Below are positions 49,535 to 59,113 of a stretch of DNA of 64,000 nt, one piece after another (within the stretch, counting starts at the first letter, position 1; each line of letters begins with the position of its first letter). The position numbers and the translations under genes are program-made. Location of the stretch: contig NZ_CP077800.1 of assembly GCF_019112525.1 (NCBI RefSeq), positions 2,604,001-2,668,000 on the forward strand, read 5' to 3'. The notes below the pieces were generated by a model. That model saw only the letters and a list, made by a program, of their open reading frames with translations. It had not been told where the DNA came from and searched no databases. The DNA is from Modestobacter sp. L9-4. Its GTDB lineage: Bacteria > Actinomycetota > Actinomycetes > Mycobacteriales > Geodermatophilaceae.

Positions 49535-49641
49535 CTCGCCCCCCACCACCCGCTCCGCGCGCGCCGGGGCCCGGCGAGGGGGCCTGGCCTCGCCCCCCAT
49601 CACCCGCTCCGCGCGCGGCGGGGCCCTGCGAGGGGCCTGAC
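49535..49641. repeat. tandem 54-bp GC-rich hairpin repeat downstream of dnaX
   Basis: Two copies with a 54-bp period (49535-49588 and 49589-49641), each holding CTCGCCCCCC, CACCCGCTCCGCGCGCG and GCGAGGGG. Within each copy the ends pair (CCCTCGCC with GGCGAGGG), so it gives two tandem hairpins. It may end dnaX transcription. Confidence 0.6.
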
Positions 49642-49726
49642 CTCGATCCGGGCGCGGCGGGACCCGGCGGGAGGGCCGGCAGCGGTGTGGGCCGCTCCTG
49701 TCGGAGGGACCACCTACTCTCGGAGC

Positions 49727-50065
49727 ATGGGACCCGGAGGACAGCCCGACATGTCGGCCCTGCTCGCGCAGGCGCAGCAGATGCAGCAGGCGCTCGCCGC
49801 CGCGCAGGAGGAGCTGGCCGCCACCGAGGTGACCGGTTCGGCCGGCGGTGAGCTGGTCACGGTCACCATGACCGGCGACGGCGACATCACCGCGTTGACG
49901 ATCGCCCCGGCCGCCGTCGACCCCGACGACGTCGAGACGCTGCAGGACCTCGTCATCGCCGCCGTCCGTGACGCCCAGCGCGCCGTCAACGAGCTCGCCG
50001 CCAGCACCATGGGCCCGCTCGCCGGCGGCCTGGGTGGCGGCGGGCTGGGTCTGCCCGGCTTCTGA
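49727..50065 (+). CDS. ybaB: YbaB/EbfC nucleoid-associated protein
   Basis: 112 residues. Start [20 protein letters not shown], a long helix, then [21 protein letters not shown] and a C-terminal helix, with a Gly/Leu-rich tail. The family forms dimers that bind DNA without strong sequence preference. The usual actinobacterial start with a MxPGGQP sequence supports the ATG at 49727; TACTCT at 49715-49720 would make a nearly leaderless message. Position between dnaX and recR is conserved. Confidence 0.93.
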   Translation: MGPGGQPDMSALLAQAQQMQQALAAAQEELAATEVTGSAGGELVTVTMTGDGDITALTIAPAAVDPDDVETLQDLVIAAVRDAQRAVNELAASTMGPLAGGLGGGGLGLPGF

Positions 50066-50120
50066 CCCACCGGGGTGCGCGGCAGCGCCGCTGCCCGCAC
50101 CCCACCAGACGAGGAGAACC

Positions 50121-50720
50121 GTGTACGAGGGCGCTGTCCAGGACCTGATCGACGAGCTCGGGCGGCTGCCCGGGGTCGGTCCCAAGAGCGCGCAGCGCAT
50201 CGCCTTCCACCTGCTCGCCGCCGAGTCCGCCGACGTCGTCCGGCTGGTCGCGGCGCTGCAGCGGGTGCAGGCCGAGGTCCGCTTCTGCGTGACCTGCTTC
50301 AACGTCGCCGAGGGCGAGCAGTGCCGCATCTGCCGCGACCCCCGCCGCACCCTCGACGTCATCTGCGTCGTCGAGGAGCCCAAGGACGTCGTGGCCATCG
50401 AGCGCACCCGCGAGTTCAAGGGCCGCTACCACGTGCTCGGTGGCGCGATCAGCCCGATCGAGGGCATCGGCCCCGACGACCTCAAGGTCAAGGAGCTGAT
50501 GACCCGGCTCATGGACGGCCAGGTCACCGAGCTGATCATCGCCACCGACCCGAACCTCGAGGGCGAGGCCACCGCCGCCTACCTGGCCCGGCTGGTCGGC
50601 CCGCTGGGGCTGGCGGTCTCCCGCCTGGCCAGCGGCCTGCCGGTCGGCGGCGACCTCGAGTACGCCGACGAGGTCACCCTCGGCCGGGCCTTCGAGGGCC
50701 GCCGCCGCATCGACGCCTGA
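50121..50720 (+). CDS. recR: recombination mediator RecR
   Basis: 199 residues, normal. Helix-hairpin-helix ([20 protein letters not shown]), the zinc finger C-x2-C...C-x2-C ([19 protein letters not shown]) and the Toprim domain ([30 protein letters not shown]). With RecF and RecO it loads RecA onto single-stranded DNA gaps. GTG start at 50121 with GAGGAG close upstream. Confidence 0.96.
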   Translation: MYEGAVQDLIDELGRLPGVGPKSAQRIAFHLLAAESADVVRLVAALQRVQAEVRFCVTCFNVAEGEQCRICRDPRRTLDVICVVEEPKDVVAIERTREFKGRYHVLGGAISPIEGIGPDDLKVKELMTRLMDGQVTELIIATDPNLEGEATAAYLARLVGPLGLAVSRLASGLPVGGDLEYADEVTLGRAFEGRRRIDA

Positions 50721-50954
50721 GCGGCGTCCCCGCAGGTGGTCGAGGCCACCCGCGGGGCAGGTGAACGCCCGGCGAGCGGCCCACGTCACACCGGCGAACG
50801 GGTCGTGGTCACAAGACGATCACAGCCTCCGCGACCGTTCCGTCACGCCGCAGAACCTGTGTTACTCATGGCCCACCAACGGCCACAGGCGGCCCCGGCG
50901 GCGCGCCTGCGTGCGCCTCGCGGGCCGCCTCCCCATGTAGAACGAGGTGGCGGA

Positions 50955-52610
50955 TTGAACTCCGTGTCCAGGACTGGCCGGCGCACGCTGGCCATGACGG
51001 CGGGCATCACGGCGGCGGCGCTCGTGCTGTCGGCGTGCGGCGGCAGCAACAGCGATGACAGCGGCGACAGTGGCTCGTCCGGCGGCGGCGGTGGCGAGGC
51101 CCTGACGCTCGGCACCAGCGACAAGGTCACCACGATCGACCCGGCCGGCTCGTACGACAACGGCTCGTTCGCCGTCATGAACCAGATCTACCCGTTCCTG
51201 ATGAACACCCCGCTGGGCAGCCCCGACGTCGAGCCCGACATCGCGGAGTCCGCGGAGTTCACCGCGCCCACCGAGTACACGGTGAAGCTGAAGAGCGGCC
51301 TGACGTTCGCCAACGGCCACCAGCTGACCTCCTCGGACGTCAAGTTCACGTTCGACCGCATGGTCGCGATCAACGACGAGAACGGCCCGGCGTCGCTGCT
51401 CTACAACCTCGACAGCGTCGCGGCCCCCGACGACAGCACCGTCGTGTTCACGCTGAAGAGCCCCGACGACCAGGTCTTCCCGCAGATCCTGTCGAGCCCC
51501 GCCGGTCCGATCGTCGACGAGGAGGTCTTCTCGGCCGACGCGCTGACCCCGGACCAGACGATCGTCGACGGCAAGGCCTTCGCCGGCCCGTACTCGCTCA
51601 CCGGGTACAAGCTCAACGACCTGCTCTCCTACGAGGCCAACCCCGACTACAAGGGCCTGCTGGGCGCGCCGAAGACCTCCGAGGTCAACGTCAAGTACTA
51701 CAGCGACTCCTCGAACCTCAAGCTCGACGTGCAGGAGGGCAACATCGACGTCGCCTTCCGCAGCCTGACGGCGACCGACATCGAGGACCTCCGCGGCAAC
51801 AGCGACGTCAAGGTCGTCGACGGCCCCGGCGGCGAGATCCGCTACATCACGTTCAACTTCGACACCCAGCCCTTCGGTGCGAAGACCCCCGAGGCCGACC
51901 CGGCCAAGGCCCTCGCGGTGCGCCAGTCGGTGGCCGACCTGATCAACCGCAAGGAGATCGCCGACCAGGTCTACAAGGGCACCTACACGCCCCTGTACTC
52001 CTTCGTCCCCGACGGCCTGACCGGCGCGACCACGCCGCTGAAGGACAAGTACGGCGACGGCGCCGGCGCCCCCGACGCGGACAAGGCGGCCCAGCGGCTG
52101 CAGGCGGCCGGCGTGCAGACGCCGGTCACGCTGAACCTGCAGTACTCGAACGACCACTACGGCCCGTCCTCGGGTGACGAGTACGCGCTGATCAAGGACC
52201 AGCTGGAGGCCACCGGCCTGTTCACGGTGAACCTGCAGACCACCGAGTGGGTGCAGTACTCCAAGGACCGGACCACCGACGTGTATCCGGCCTACCAGCT
52301 CGGCTGGTTCCCGGACTACTCCGACGCCGACAACTACCTGACGCCGTTCTTCCTCACGGAGAACTTCCTCAGCAACCACTACAGCAACCAGCAGGTCAAC
52401 GACCTGATCCTGAAGCAGGCCAGCACCCCCGACCCCGCCGCCCGCCAGGCCCTGATCGAGCAGATCCAGGACCTCGTGGCCGACGACCTGTCGACGGTGC
52501 CCTACCTGCAGGGGGCCCAGGTCGCCGTCACCGGCACCGACGTCTCCGGTGTCGAGGACACCCTCGACGCCTCGTTCAAGTTCCGGTACGGCGCCCTCAC
52601 CAAGGGCTGA
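50955..52610 (+). CDS. ABC transporter substrate-binding lipoprotein, family 5 (peptide/nickel type)
   Basis: About 551 residues. Signal with lipobox LVLSAC, a Ser/Asp/Gly spacer, then the SBP family 5 fold: LTLGTSDKVTTIDPAGSYD, YTVKLKSGLTFANGHQLTSSDVKFTFDRM and PYLQGAQVAVT. It captures oligopeptides or similar solutes outside the cell. TTG at 50955 is the only in-frame start well placed behind GAGGTGG (50944-50950); a GTG at 50964 is the alternative. It is the first gene of a four-gene importer and is separated from the permeases by a hairpin, which can raise its expression. Confidence 0.9.
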   Translation: MNSVSRTGRRTLAMTAGITAAALVLSACGGSNSDDSGDSGSSGGGGGEALTLGTSDKVTTIDPAGSYDNGSFAVMNQIYPFLMNTPLGSPDVEPDIAESAEFTAPTEYTVKLKSGLTFANGHQLTSSDVKFTFDRMVAINDENGPASLLYNLDSVAAPDDSTVVFTLKSPDDQVFPQILSSPAGPIVDEEVFSADALTPDQTIVDGKAFAGPYSLTGYKLNDLLSYEANPDYKGLLGAPKTSEVNVKYYSDSSNLKLDVQEGNIDVAFRSLTATDIEDLRGNSDVKVVDGPGGEIRYITFNFDTQPFGAKTPEADPAKALAVRQSVADLINRKEIADQVYKGTYTPLYSFVPDGLTGATTPLKDKYGDGAGAPDADKAAQRLQAAGVQTPVTLNLQYSNDHYGPSSGDEYALIKDQLEATGLFTVNLQTTEWVQYSKDRTTDVYPAYQLGWFPDYSDADNYLTPFFLTENFLSNHYSNQQVNDLILKQASTPDPAARQALIEQIQDLVADDLSTVPYLQGAQVAVTGTDVSGVEDTLDASFKFRYGALTKG

Positions 52611-52646
52611 TCAGCTCCCGCTGATCGAACAGACACACAGCACACG

Positions 52647-52682
52647 GCCCCGGGCGACCCGCGACAGCGGGCCGCCCGGGGC
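52647..52682 (+). terminator. internal hairpin between binding-protein and permease genes
   Basis: 16-base arms (52647-52662 and 52667-52682, 15 matched) with an ACA-type four-base loop. In ABC importer operons such a hairpin often stabilises the binding-protein mRNA or partly ends transcription. Confidence 0.65.
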
Positions 52683-52739
52683 TCCGCACGTCCGGCCCCG
52701 CCCACCTCGGGCAGGGGCGGTACTGATGGACTGGGAGAG

Positions 52740-53840
52740 ATGACCACCACCACGACGGAACCGGCCACCGAGGCCGGTGACCCCGCGGCCCCTGCGGCCC
52801 GCCGGAAGCGCGGCGGAGGTGGCGGCCTCGGCAGCTACCTGCTGGTCCGCTTCCTGCTGATCTTCCCGACGATCTTCATCCTCGTGACGACCGTCTTCTT
52901 CCTGATGCGGTCCACCGGCGACCCGATCACCGCCGCCCTCGGCGGCCGGCTGCCGGCCGACCAGCTCGCCGAGCGCATCCGCGAGGCCGGCTACGACCGC
53001 CCGCTGCTGAGCCAGTACTGGGACTACCTCACCGGCATCGCGCACGGGGACTTCGGCACCACGATCAGCGACCGGACCCCGGTCATCGACGTCCTCAAGA
53101 CCTTCGGCGCCGCCACCCTCGAGCTCAGCGTCTACGCGTTGATCGTCGCCTTCATCGTCGGCATCCCGCTGGGCATGGTCGCCGCCTACTTCCGTGACCG
53201 CGCCCCCGACGCGGTGCTGCGGGTCTTCGCGATCCTCTGCTACGCCACCCCGGTCTTCTTCGCCGGTCTGCTGCTGAAGCTGGTCTTCTCCGTCTGGCTC
53301 GACTGGCTGCCGGTCGCCGGCCGTTCCTCCACCGGCTCGGAGATCAAGATGCAGCGGCTGGACAACCCCACGAACATCGCGATCATCGACGCGCTCCGCA
53401 CCGGCGACGGCAAGGTCATCTCCGACGTCCTGCAGCACGCCGTCCTGCCCGCCGTCGCGCTGGGCCTGCTCACCGCGGGTGTCTTCCTGCGGCTGGTGCG
53501 CACCAACGTCATCGGCACCCTGGGCACCGGGTACGTCGAGGCGGCCCGGTCCCGCGGGGTCAGCGAGTCGCGGCTGCTGCGCAAGCACGCCTACCGGCCC
53601 GCGCTCATCCCGATCATCACCGTCATCGGCCTGCAGATCGCGCTCCTGCTGGTCGGCGCCGTCCTCACCGAGACGACCTTCGAGTGGAAGGGCCTGGGCT
53701 TCCAGCTGGCCGAGTACCTGCAGGCGCGCGACTTCGTCGCGGTGCAGGGGATCGTCGCCCTGCTCGCCGTCATCGTCGCCGTCACGAACTTCATCGTCGA
53801 CGTCATCGCCGCGCTCATCGACCCCCGGGTGAGGTACTGA
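52740..53840 (+). CDS. ABC transporter permease, DppB type
   Basis: 366 residues. N-terminal helix YLLVRFLLIFPTIFILVTTVFFLMR, then about five further helices and the ATPase-contact loop EAARSRGVSESRLLRKHAYRPALIP. The family start (helix 1 then a long outer loop with DPITAALGGRLPADQLAERIREAGYDRPLL) fits DppB/OppB. First of two permeases. GGGAG lies before the ATG. Confidence 0.93.
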   Translation: MTTTTTEPATEAGDPAAPAARRKRGGGGGLGSYLLVRFLLIFPTIFILVTTVFFLMRSTGDPITAALGGRLPADQLAERIREAGYDRPLLSQYWDYLTGIAHGDFGTTISDRTPVIDVLKTFGAATLELSVYALIVAFIVGIPLGMVAAYFRDRAPDAVLRVFAILCYATPVFFAGLLLKLVFSVWLDWLPVAGRSSTGSEIKMQRLDNPTNIAIIDALRTGDGKVISDVLQHAVLPAVALGLLTAGVFLRLVRTNVIGTLGTGYVEAARSRGVSESRLLRKHAYRPALIPIITVIGLQIALLLVGAVLTETTFEWKGLGFQLAEYLQARDFVAVQGIVALLAVIVAVTNFIVDVIAALIDPRVRY

Positions 53841-53841
53841 G

Positions 53842-54870
53842 ATGGCCACCGCCACCAACCCCACCACCCACCGGGCCGGACGCCGCCGCACCTGGCGCCA
53901 GCTGCCCGTCGTCAGCCAGCTCCGGCAGAGCGTGGGCCTGCAGCGCGGCATGCTCGTCGCCGGCCTGGTGCTGATGGGCGTCTTCGTGTTCACCGCGGTG
54001 TTCGCGCCGCTGCTCGCGCCCTACGAGTACGGCCAGCTGCGCGACGCCGACGGCCCGTTCGGCGCCCAGACCGCCCCCTCGGGTGACCACCTGCTCGGCA
54101 CCACCGTGGGCGGTTACGACGTGCTGTCCCGGGTGATCTGGGGCTCGCGCACCGCCCTCTACGTCATCGTCGTGGCGGTGCTGCTCTCGATCGTCCTGGG
54201 CGTGCTGCTCGGGCTGGTGTCCGGCTACTTCGGTGGCTGGCTGGACCGCGTGCTGGTGGTCATCGCCGACGCCGTCTACGCCTTCCCGACCCTGCTGCTC
54301 GCCATCGTCGTGGCCATCGTGATCAGCAAGGGGCAGTCCAGCCTGTGGGGCGGCATCCTCGCCGCGGCCATCTCGATCACCGTGGTGTTCATCCCGCAGT
54401 ACTTCCGGGTCGTGCGGGCCGAGACGGTGCGGGTCAAGTCCGAGGCGTTCGTCGAGTCCGCCCGGGTCATCGGTGCCAGCAACTGGCGGATCATGACCCG
54501 GCACGTGCTGCGCAACGCCACCCGCACGCTGCCGCTGATCCTCACCCTCAACGCCTCCGAGGCGATCCTCACCCTCGCCGGGCTGGGCTTCCTCGGGTTC
54601 GGCATCGAGCCGACCAAGGCCGCCGAGTGGGGCTTCGACCTCAACCGGTCGCTGTCCGACGTCACCAGCGGCATCTGGTGGACCTCGATGTTCCCCGGTG
54701 CGGCGATCGTGCTCACCGTGCTCGGCCTGACCCTGGTCGGCGAGAGCCTCAACGACCTCGCCGACCCCCGGCTGCGCAGCCGCCGCAAGGCCGCCGACAC
54801 CACACCCCCGCCGGCCGGCATCGTCGAGCCCGGCGGCGCCGTCGTCGCCACGGAAGGACAGCTCCAGTGA
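53842..54870 (+). CDS. ABC transporter permease, DppC type
   Basis: 342 residues. DppC/OppC-type: a single helix first (LVAGLVLMGVFVFTAVFAPLLAPY), GDHLLGTTVGGYDVLSRVIWGSRTAL, then the transmembrane core and the coupling loop ESARVIGASNWRIMTRHVLRNATRTL. It begins one base after the DppB stop and overlaps the ATPase gene by 4 bp (GTGA). The C-terminal ~25 residues are polar and unlike most family members. Confidence 0.93.
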   Translation: MATATNPTTHRAGRRRTWRQLPVVSQLRQSVGLQRGMLVAGLVLMGVFVFTAVFAPLLAPYEYGQLRDADGPFGAQTAPSGDHLLGTTVGGYDVLSRVIWGSRTALYVIVVAVLLSIVLGVLLGLVSGYFGGWLDRVLVVIADAVYAFPTLLLAIVVAIVISKGQSSLWGGILAAAISITVVFIPQYFRVVRAETVRVKSEAFVESARVIGASNWRIMTRHVLRNATRTLPLILTLNASEAILTLAGLGFLGFGIEPTKAAEWGFDLNRSLSDVTSGIWWTSMFPGAAIVLTVLGLTLVGESLNDLADPRLRSRRKAADTTPPPAGIVEPGGAVVATEGQLQ

Positions 54871-56555
54871 GCACCGTCGTCGACATCGCCGACCTGAGGA
54901 TCTCCTTCGCCACCGACTCCGGCACGGTGGACGCCGTCACCGGCGTCACCCTGCAGGTGCAGTCCGGCGAGGTGCTGGCCATCGTGGGGGAGAGCGGCAG
55001 CGGCAAGACCGTCACCGCGCGCAGCATCCTCGGGCTGCTCCCCGAGACCGCGCGCGTCCGCGGTGCGGTGGTGCTGTCCAGCAAGGACGGCGCCAGCTCG
55101 CAGGACGTCGTCCCGCTGCGGGGCGCGAAGCTGCGGGAGGTGCGCGGTGAGGACGCCGCGATGGTGTTCCAGGAGCCCTCGACCTCGCTGAACCCGGTCT
55201 ACCCCGTGGGCTGGCAGATCATCGAGGGGCTCCGCGCGCACGGGAAGCTCAGCAAGAAGGAGGCGCGGACCAAGGCGATCGACGTGCTGCGCCGGGTCGG
55301 CATCCCCAACCCCGAGGAGCGCATCGACCACTACCCGCACCAGTTCTCCGGCGGGCAGAAGCAGCGCATCGTCATCGCCCAGGCGCTGGTGCTCGACCCC
55401 GGCGTGATCATCGCCGACGAGCCCACCACCGCCCTCGACGTCACGGTCCAGGCCGAGATCCTCGAGCTGCTGCGCCGCTGCCGCGACGACTTCGGCGCCG
55501 CGATCGTGCTGATCACGCACAACATGGGCGTCGTCGCCGACCTCGCCGACCGGGTGGCGGTCATGTACCAGGGGGAGATCGTCGAGCAGGCCGACGTCCG
55601 CACGCTGTTCAGTGCGCCGAAGGACCCCTACACGCAGCGGCTGCTGGCCGCCGTCCCGCGGCTGGGTCAGGGCGTCGAGCTCACCCGGCAGCGTGCCGCG
55701 CGCCGGGCGCCGGGCTGGGCCGAGGCCGCACCCGTGGTCGAGGCGCGCGACCTGAAGATCGTCTACCCGGGCCGGTTCCGGCGTCCGGACTTCACCGCGG
55801 TGGACGGCGTCAGCTTCAGCATCCGGCCCGGTGAGGTGCTCGGCCTGGTCGGCGAGAGCGGCAGCGGGAAGACCACCATCGGCCGCGCCATGGCCGGCCT
55901 GACCAAGGTCACCGGCGGCTCGCTGCAGGTGCTGGGCGCGGAGATGAACGGGTTCAAGGAGCGCACGTTCCGCCCCGTCCGCGAGCGGATCGGGTTCGTG
56001 TTCCAGGACCCCGCGTCCAGCTTCAACCCGCTGCTCACCATCGCCGACGCGGTCGCCGAGCCACTGGTGGTGCACAAGCGGGCAGGTGACGCCCGCGACG
56101 CCCGCCCGCGGGTCGACGAGCTGCTGGAGGCCGTGCAGCTCCCGCGCGCGTTCGGCGACCGGTTCCCGCACGAGCTCTCCGGTGGGCAGCGCCAGCGGGC
56201 CAGCCTGGCCCGCGCGCTGGCGCTGCAGCCGGAACTGCTGATCGCCGACGAGCCGACCTCGGCCCTCGACGTCTCGGTGCAGGCCCGGGTGCTGGAGCTG
56301 TTCGACGAGTTGCAGCGCGACCTGGGGTTCGCGGCGCTGTTCATCAGCCACGACCTCGCCGTGGTCGACCTGCTCGCCGACCGGATCGCCGTCCTCTACC
56401 GCGGACAGCTGGTCGAGGAGGGCACGGGTGCCGAGGTGCTCGGCGCGCCGCAGCACCCGTACACGCAGCGGCTGCTCGCCTCGTTGCCGGTGCCCGACCC
56501 CGACGAGCAGGCCCGTCGCCGCACCACCTGGAACGCGCTCACCGCGCAGGGCTGA
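54867..56555 (+). CDS. ABC transporter double ATPase (DppD-DppF fusion type)
   Basis: 562 residues with two nucleotide-binding domains. First: Walker A GESGSGKTVTAR, signature FSGGQKQRIVIAQAL, Walker B VIIADEPTTALD. Second, from ~290: GESGSGKTTIGRAM, LSGGQRQRASLARAL, LLIADEPTSALD. Each ends with the oligopeptide-transporter C-terminal DPYTQRLLA or HPYTQRLLA. One protein therefore supplies both ATPases that Dpp/Opp systems usually encode as two genes. GTG start in a GTGA overlap. Confidence 0.94.
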   Translation: MSTVVDIADLRISFATDSGTVDAVTGVTLQVQSGEVLAIVGESGSGKTVTARSILGLLPETARVRGAVVLSSKDGASSQDVVPLRGAKLREVRGEDAAMVFQEPSTSLNPVYPVGWQIIEGLRAHGKLSKKEARTKAIDVLRRVGIPNPEERIDHYPHQFSGGQKQRIVIAQALVLDPGVIIADEPTTALDVTVQAEILELLRRCRDDFGAAIVLITHNMGVVADLADRVAVMYQGEIVEQADVRTLFSAPKDPYTQRLLAAVPRLGQGVELTRQRAARRAPGWAEAAPVVEARDLKIVYPGRFRRPDFTAVDGVSFSIRPGEVLGLVGESGSGKTTIGRAMAGLTKVTGGSLQVLGAEMNGFKERTFRPVRERIGFVFQDPASSFNPLLTIADAVAEPLVVHKRAGDARDARPRVDELLEAVQLPRAFGDRFPHELSGGQRQRASLARALALQPELLIADEPTSALDVSVQARVLELFDELQRDLGFAALFISHDLAVVDLLADRIAVLYRGQLVEEGTGAEVLGAPQHPYTQRLLASLPVPDPDEQARRRTTWNALTAQG

Positions 56556-56559
56556 CCGG

Positions 56560-56589
56560 CGGGGCCCCCTCCTGCGGGAGGGGACCCCG
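56560..56589. terminator. terminator between the ABC operon and the Rieske gene
   Basis: 13-base arms (56560-56572 and 56577-56589, 12 matched) and TGCG loop between two convergent stops. Confidence 0.7.
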
Positions 56590-56594
56590 TCCCG

Positions 56595-56951
56595 TCACCC
56601 GACGACGACGTCGGGCCCCTCGCGGCGCGCGCGGCGCACCCGCAGCCGCACCACCTGCCCGAGCCGCTTGACCAGGCCCGAGTAGCCCGGCGTCGGGCCG
56701 TGGTAGCCGAGGAACCCGCGCGACCCGGACACCATCTCGCCGGTGTGCAGGTCGTAGCGGGCCTGGTGCCACGGGCAGACCAAGCAGCCGTCGGCGTCCA
56801 CGCTGCCCGCCGACAGGTCGGCCAGCTGGTGCCGGCACCGGCGGGACACGGCGGCGAGCCGGCCGTCGGCGTTGGCCACCGCCCACGGGCCGGCCGGGCG
56901 CACCGCGCCGGGGGGCAGCTCGGTGGCGGGGACGCGGTGGGTCTTGGGCAC
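56595..56951 (-). CDS. Rieske [2Fe-2S] ferredoxin-like protein
   Basis: 118 residues. The two cluster-binding motifs are C-x-H in RRCRHQLADL (residues ~39-41) and CPWHQARYDLHTG (~59-62), giving the two Cys and two His of a Rieske centre. No other domain, so it is a small electron carrier or the ferredoxin part of a dioxygenase-like system, though no oxygenase gene lies near. GTG start at 56951 with GGAGG six bases before. Divergent from the TPM gene. Confidence 0.85.
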   Translation of the reverse strand: MPKTHRVPATELPPGAVRPAGPWAVANADGRLAAVSRRCRHQLADLSAGSVDADGCLVCPWHQARYDLHTGEMVSGSRGFLGYHGPTPGYSGLVKRLGQVVRLRVRRARREGPDVVVG

Positions 56952-57088
56952 GGGTGCCTCCAGGTGTGGGTCGGGGCTCCGCTCCTACCCCGCCGCGGCG
57001 CCGCCAGACCCCGATCGGTCGTGGACAACAGAAGTCGGCCGCCGGTCATGATCGCGCCCCCGGACGGCGGATCGGGAACGATGACCCC

Positions 57089-59113
57089 ATGCCCCGCCTC
57101 GCCCGACTGCTCGCCGTCCCCGCCGTGCTGGCCTCGCTGCTGCTGACGGCCGGTCCGGCGGCCGCGGTGGAGCCGTTCTCGCTGCCCGGTCAGGTCACCG
57201 ACCAGGTCGGTGCGCTCGGCGGCGACCAGGCCCGCGCGCAGCAGGCGATCGACGAGCTCCGCTCCGGGGAGGACGTCCAGCTCTTCGTCGCCTTCGTGTC
57301 CACCTTCGACGACCTCTCCGGCCCGCAGTGGGCGGAGCAGACCGCCCGGGAGTCGGGGATGGGCGGCAACGACCTGCTGCTCGCGGTGGCCACCGACCAG
57401 CGCGCGTACGGCTACTGGCGCGGCGAGACCGTGGGCCCGTCGGAGTCCGACATCACCGGGGTCCTGGACCGCGACGTCGAGCCGATGCTCTCGGCCGGCG
57501 ACTGGGCCGGCGCCGTCGTCGCGCTGTCCGACGGCCTGCAGGGCGGGTCCGGGGGTGGCGCGGCGCTGGGCGTCCTGGCCGGCGTGGCCGTGGTGGGCGG
57601 CGGCGGGTACGCACTCGTGCGCAGCCGGCAGCGGCGCAGGCAGGCCGAGGCGCAGCGCGTCGCCGAGGCCCGGGCGGCCGACCCGTTCCCCGACGAGACC
57701 ACCGAGCAGCTGCAGTTCCGGGCCAGCGGCACGCTGCTCGCCGTCGACGAGGCGGTGCAGACCTCGCAGTTGGACCTCGACTACGCCCGGCTGACCTACG
57801 GCGAGCAGTCGGTCGCGGGCTTCACCGAGGCGCTGGCCCAGGCGAAGCAGGAGCTGGGGCAGGCGTTCACGCTCCGCCAGCAGCTCGACGACGAGGTCCC
57901 CGAGGACGAGCCGACCACCCGGCGGATGCTCGCCGAGATCGTCCGGCTGACCGGCTCGGCCGACCAGCGGCTGGACGAGCAGGCCGCGGCCTTCGGTCAG
58001 CTCCGCGACCTGGAGCACAACGCACCGCAGGCCGTCGAGGCGCTCGGCCCGCGGATCGCCGCCCTGCAGGCCCGGCTGCCGCAGGTCCGGCAGCAGCTGC
58101 AGGAGCTCGCCGGCCGCTACGCCGCAGCCGCCCTGCGACCGGTCGCGGCGAACGTCGACGAGGCCGCAGCACGGCTCACCGCTGCGGAGGCGGCCTTGGC
58201 CGAGGCCCGGACCGCGGTGACCGGGGGCCGGGCCGGGGCAGCGGTCGGCCCGCTGCGCGCCGCCGAGGACGCCGCCACGCAGAGCGCGACCATGCTGGAC
58301 GCCGTCGGCCGGCTCGGTGCCGACCTCGACGGTGCCGGAGCGCGGATCGCCGCCGTGCAGGCGGAGACCGAGCGGGACCTCGCCGAGGCCCGTTCGCTCG
58401 TCACCGACGGCGACCGGACCGGGCTGACCCCGCTCATCGCCCAGGCCGAGCGCGCGGTGGCCGAGGTCGAGCCGGCGCTCCGGCCCGCGGGCGGCGAGCT
58501 GCCCGACCCCCTCGCCGTGCTGCGCCGGCTGGACGACGCCGACCAGCGGCTCGACGCGGCACTGCAGCCGGCCCGGGACGCGCAGGCGCAGGCCCGGCGG
58601 GCGACCGCGGCGCTGGAGCAGACGGTGCTCTCCGCCCGTTCCGGCATCGCGGCCGCCGGCGACTTCATCGCCACCCGCCGCGGCGCCGTGGGGGCCGCCG
58701 CACGCACCCGGCTGGCCGAGGCCCAGCGCCACCTCGACCAGGCCGGGTACCTGGCCGGCGACGACCCGCTGGGCGCCCTGCGCGAGGCCCAGCAGGCCGA
58801 CCAGCTCGCCCAGGCGGCGCTGCAGGAGGCCCAGCAGGACGTCGACCAGTGGTCGTCCGGCGGCTTCGGTGGCGGCGGGTACGGCGGTGGCTACGGCGGC
58901 GGTTACGGCGGGCCCCGGCGCGGCGGCGGCATCGACGTCGGCAGCCTGGTGCTGGGCGGCATCCTGCTCGGCGGTGCAGGCGGCGGCCGCGGGGGCGGTG
59001 GCCTCGGTGGCGGGTTCGGCGGGGGCTTCGGCGGCGGAGGTGGCGGCGGGGGCGGCGGCGGGTCGTTCGGCGGTGGCAGCTTCGGTGGCTCCAGCGGTGG
59101 CGGCCGCTTCTGA
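57089..59113 (+). CDS. TPM-domain membrane protein with coiled coil and Gly-rich tail
   Basis: About 674 residues. A signal peptide (1-26), then a TPM domain (about 35-145, VTDQVGALGGDQARAQQAI, ESGMGGNDLLLAVATDQRAYGYW), one membrane helix (about 155-172), a basic stretch, a long Ala/Glu/Arg-rich helical region (about 200-590) that could form coiled coils, and a Gly-rich tail with GGGYGGGYGGG-type repeats. TPM proteins include phosphatase-like and photosystem-repair factors. The architecture (TPM outside, helical rod inside) is common in actinobacteria but has no proven role. A weak ribosome site precedes the ATG at 57089. Confidence 0.85.
   Translation: MPRLARLLAVPAVLASLLLTAGPAAAVEPFSLPGQVTDQVGALGGDQARAQQAIDELRSGEDVQLFVAFVSTFDDLSGPQWAEQTARESGMGGNDLLLAVATDQRAYGYWRGETVGPSESDITGVLDRDVEPMLSAGDWAGAVVALSDGLQGGSGGGAALGVLAGVAVVGGGGYALVRSRQRRRQAEAQRVAEARAADPFPDETTEQLQFRASGTLLAVDEAVQTSQLDLDYARLTYGEQSVAGFTEALAQAKQELGQAFTLRQQLDDEVPEDEPTTRRMLAEIVRLTGSADQRLDEQAAAFGQLRDLEHNAPQAVEALGPRIAALQARLPQVRQQLQELAGRYAAAALRPVAANVDEAAARLTAAEAALAEARTAVTGGRAGAAVGPLRAAEDAATQSATMLDAVGRLGADLDGAGARIAAVQAETERDLAEARSLVTDGDRTGLTPLIAQAERAVAEVEPALRPAGGELPDPLAVLRRLDDADQRLDAALQPARDAQAQARRATAALEQTVLSARSGIAAAGDFIATRRGAVGAAARTRLAEAQRHLDQAGYLAGDDPLGALREAQQADQLAQAALQEAQQDVDQWSSGGFGGGGYGGGYGGGYGGPRRGGGIDVGSLVLGGILLGGAGGGRGGGGLGGGFGGGFGGGGGGGGGGGSFGGGSFGGSSGGGRF

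Noticed and set aside
54276-56456. Open frame of 726 codons on the minus strand
   Set aside because: Antisense to the double ATPase, whose motifs are all in place on the plus strand.
56396-58732. Open frame of 778 codons on the minus strand
   Set aside because: Antisense to the ABC ATPase end and the TPM gene and runs across the convergent terminator; no recognisable domain.
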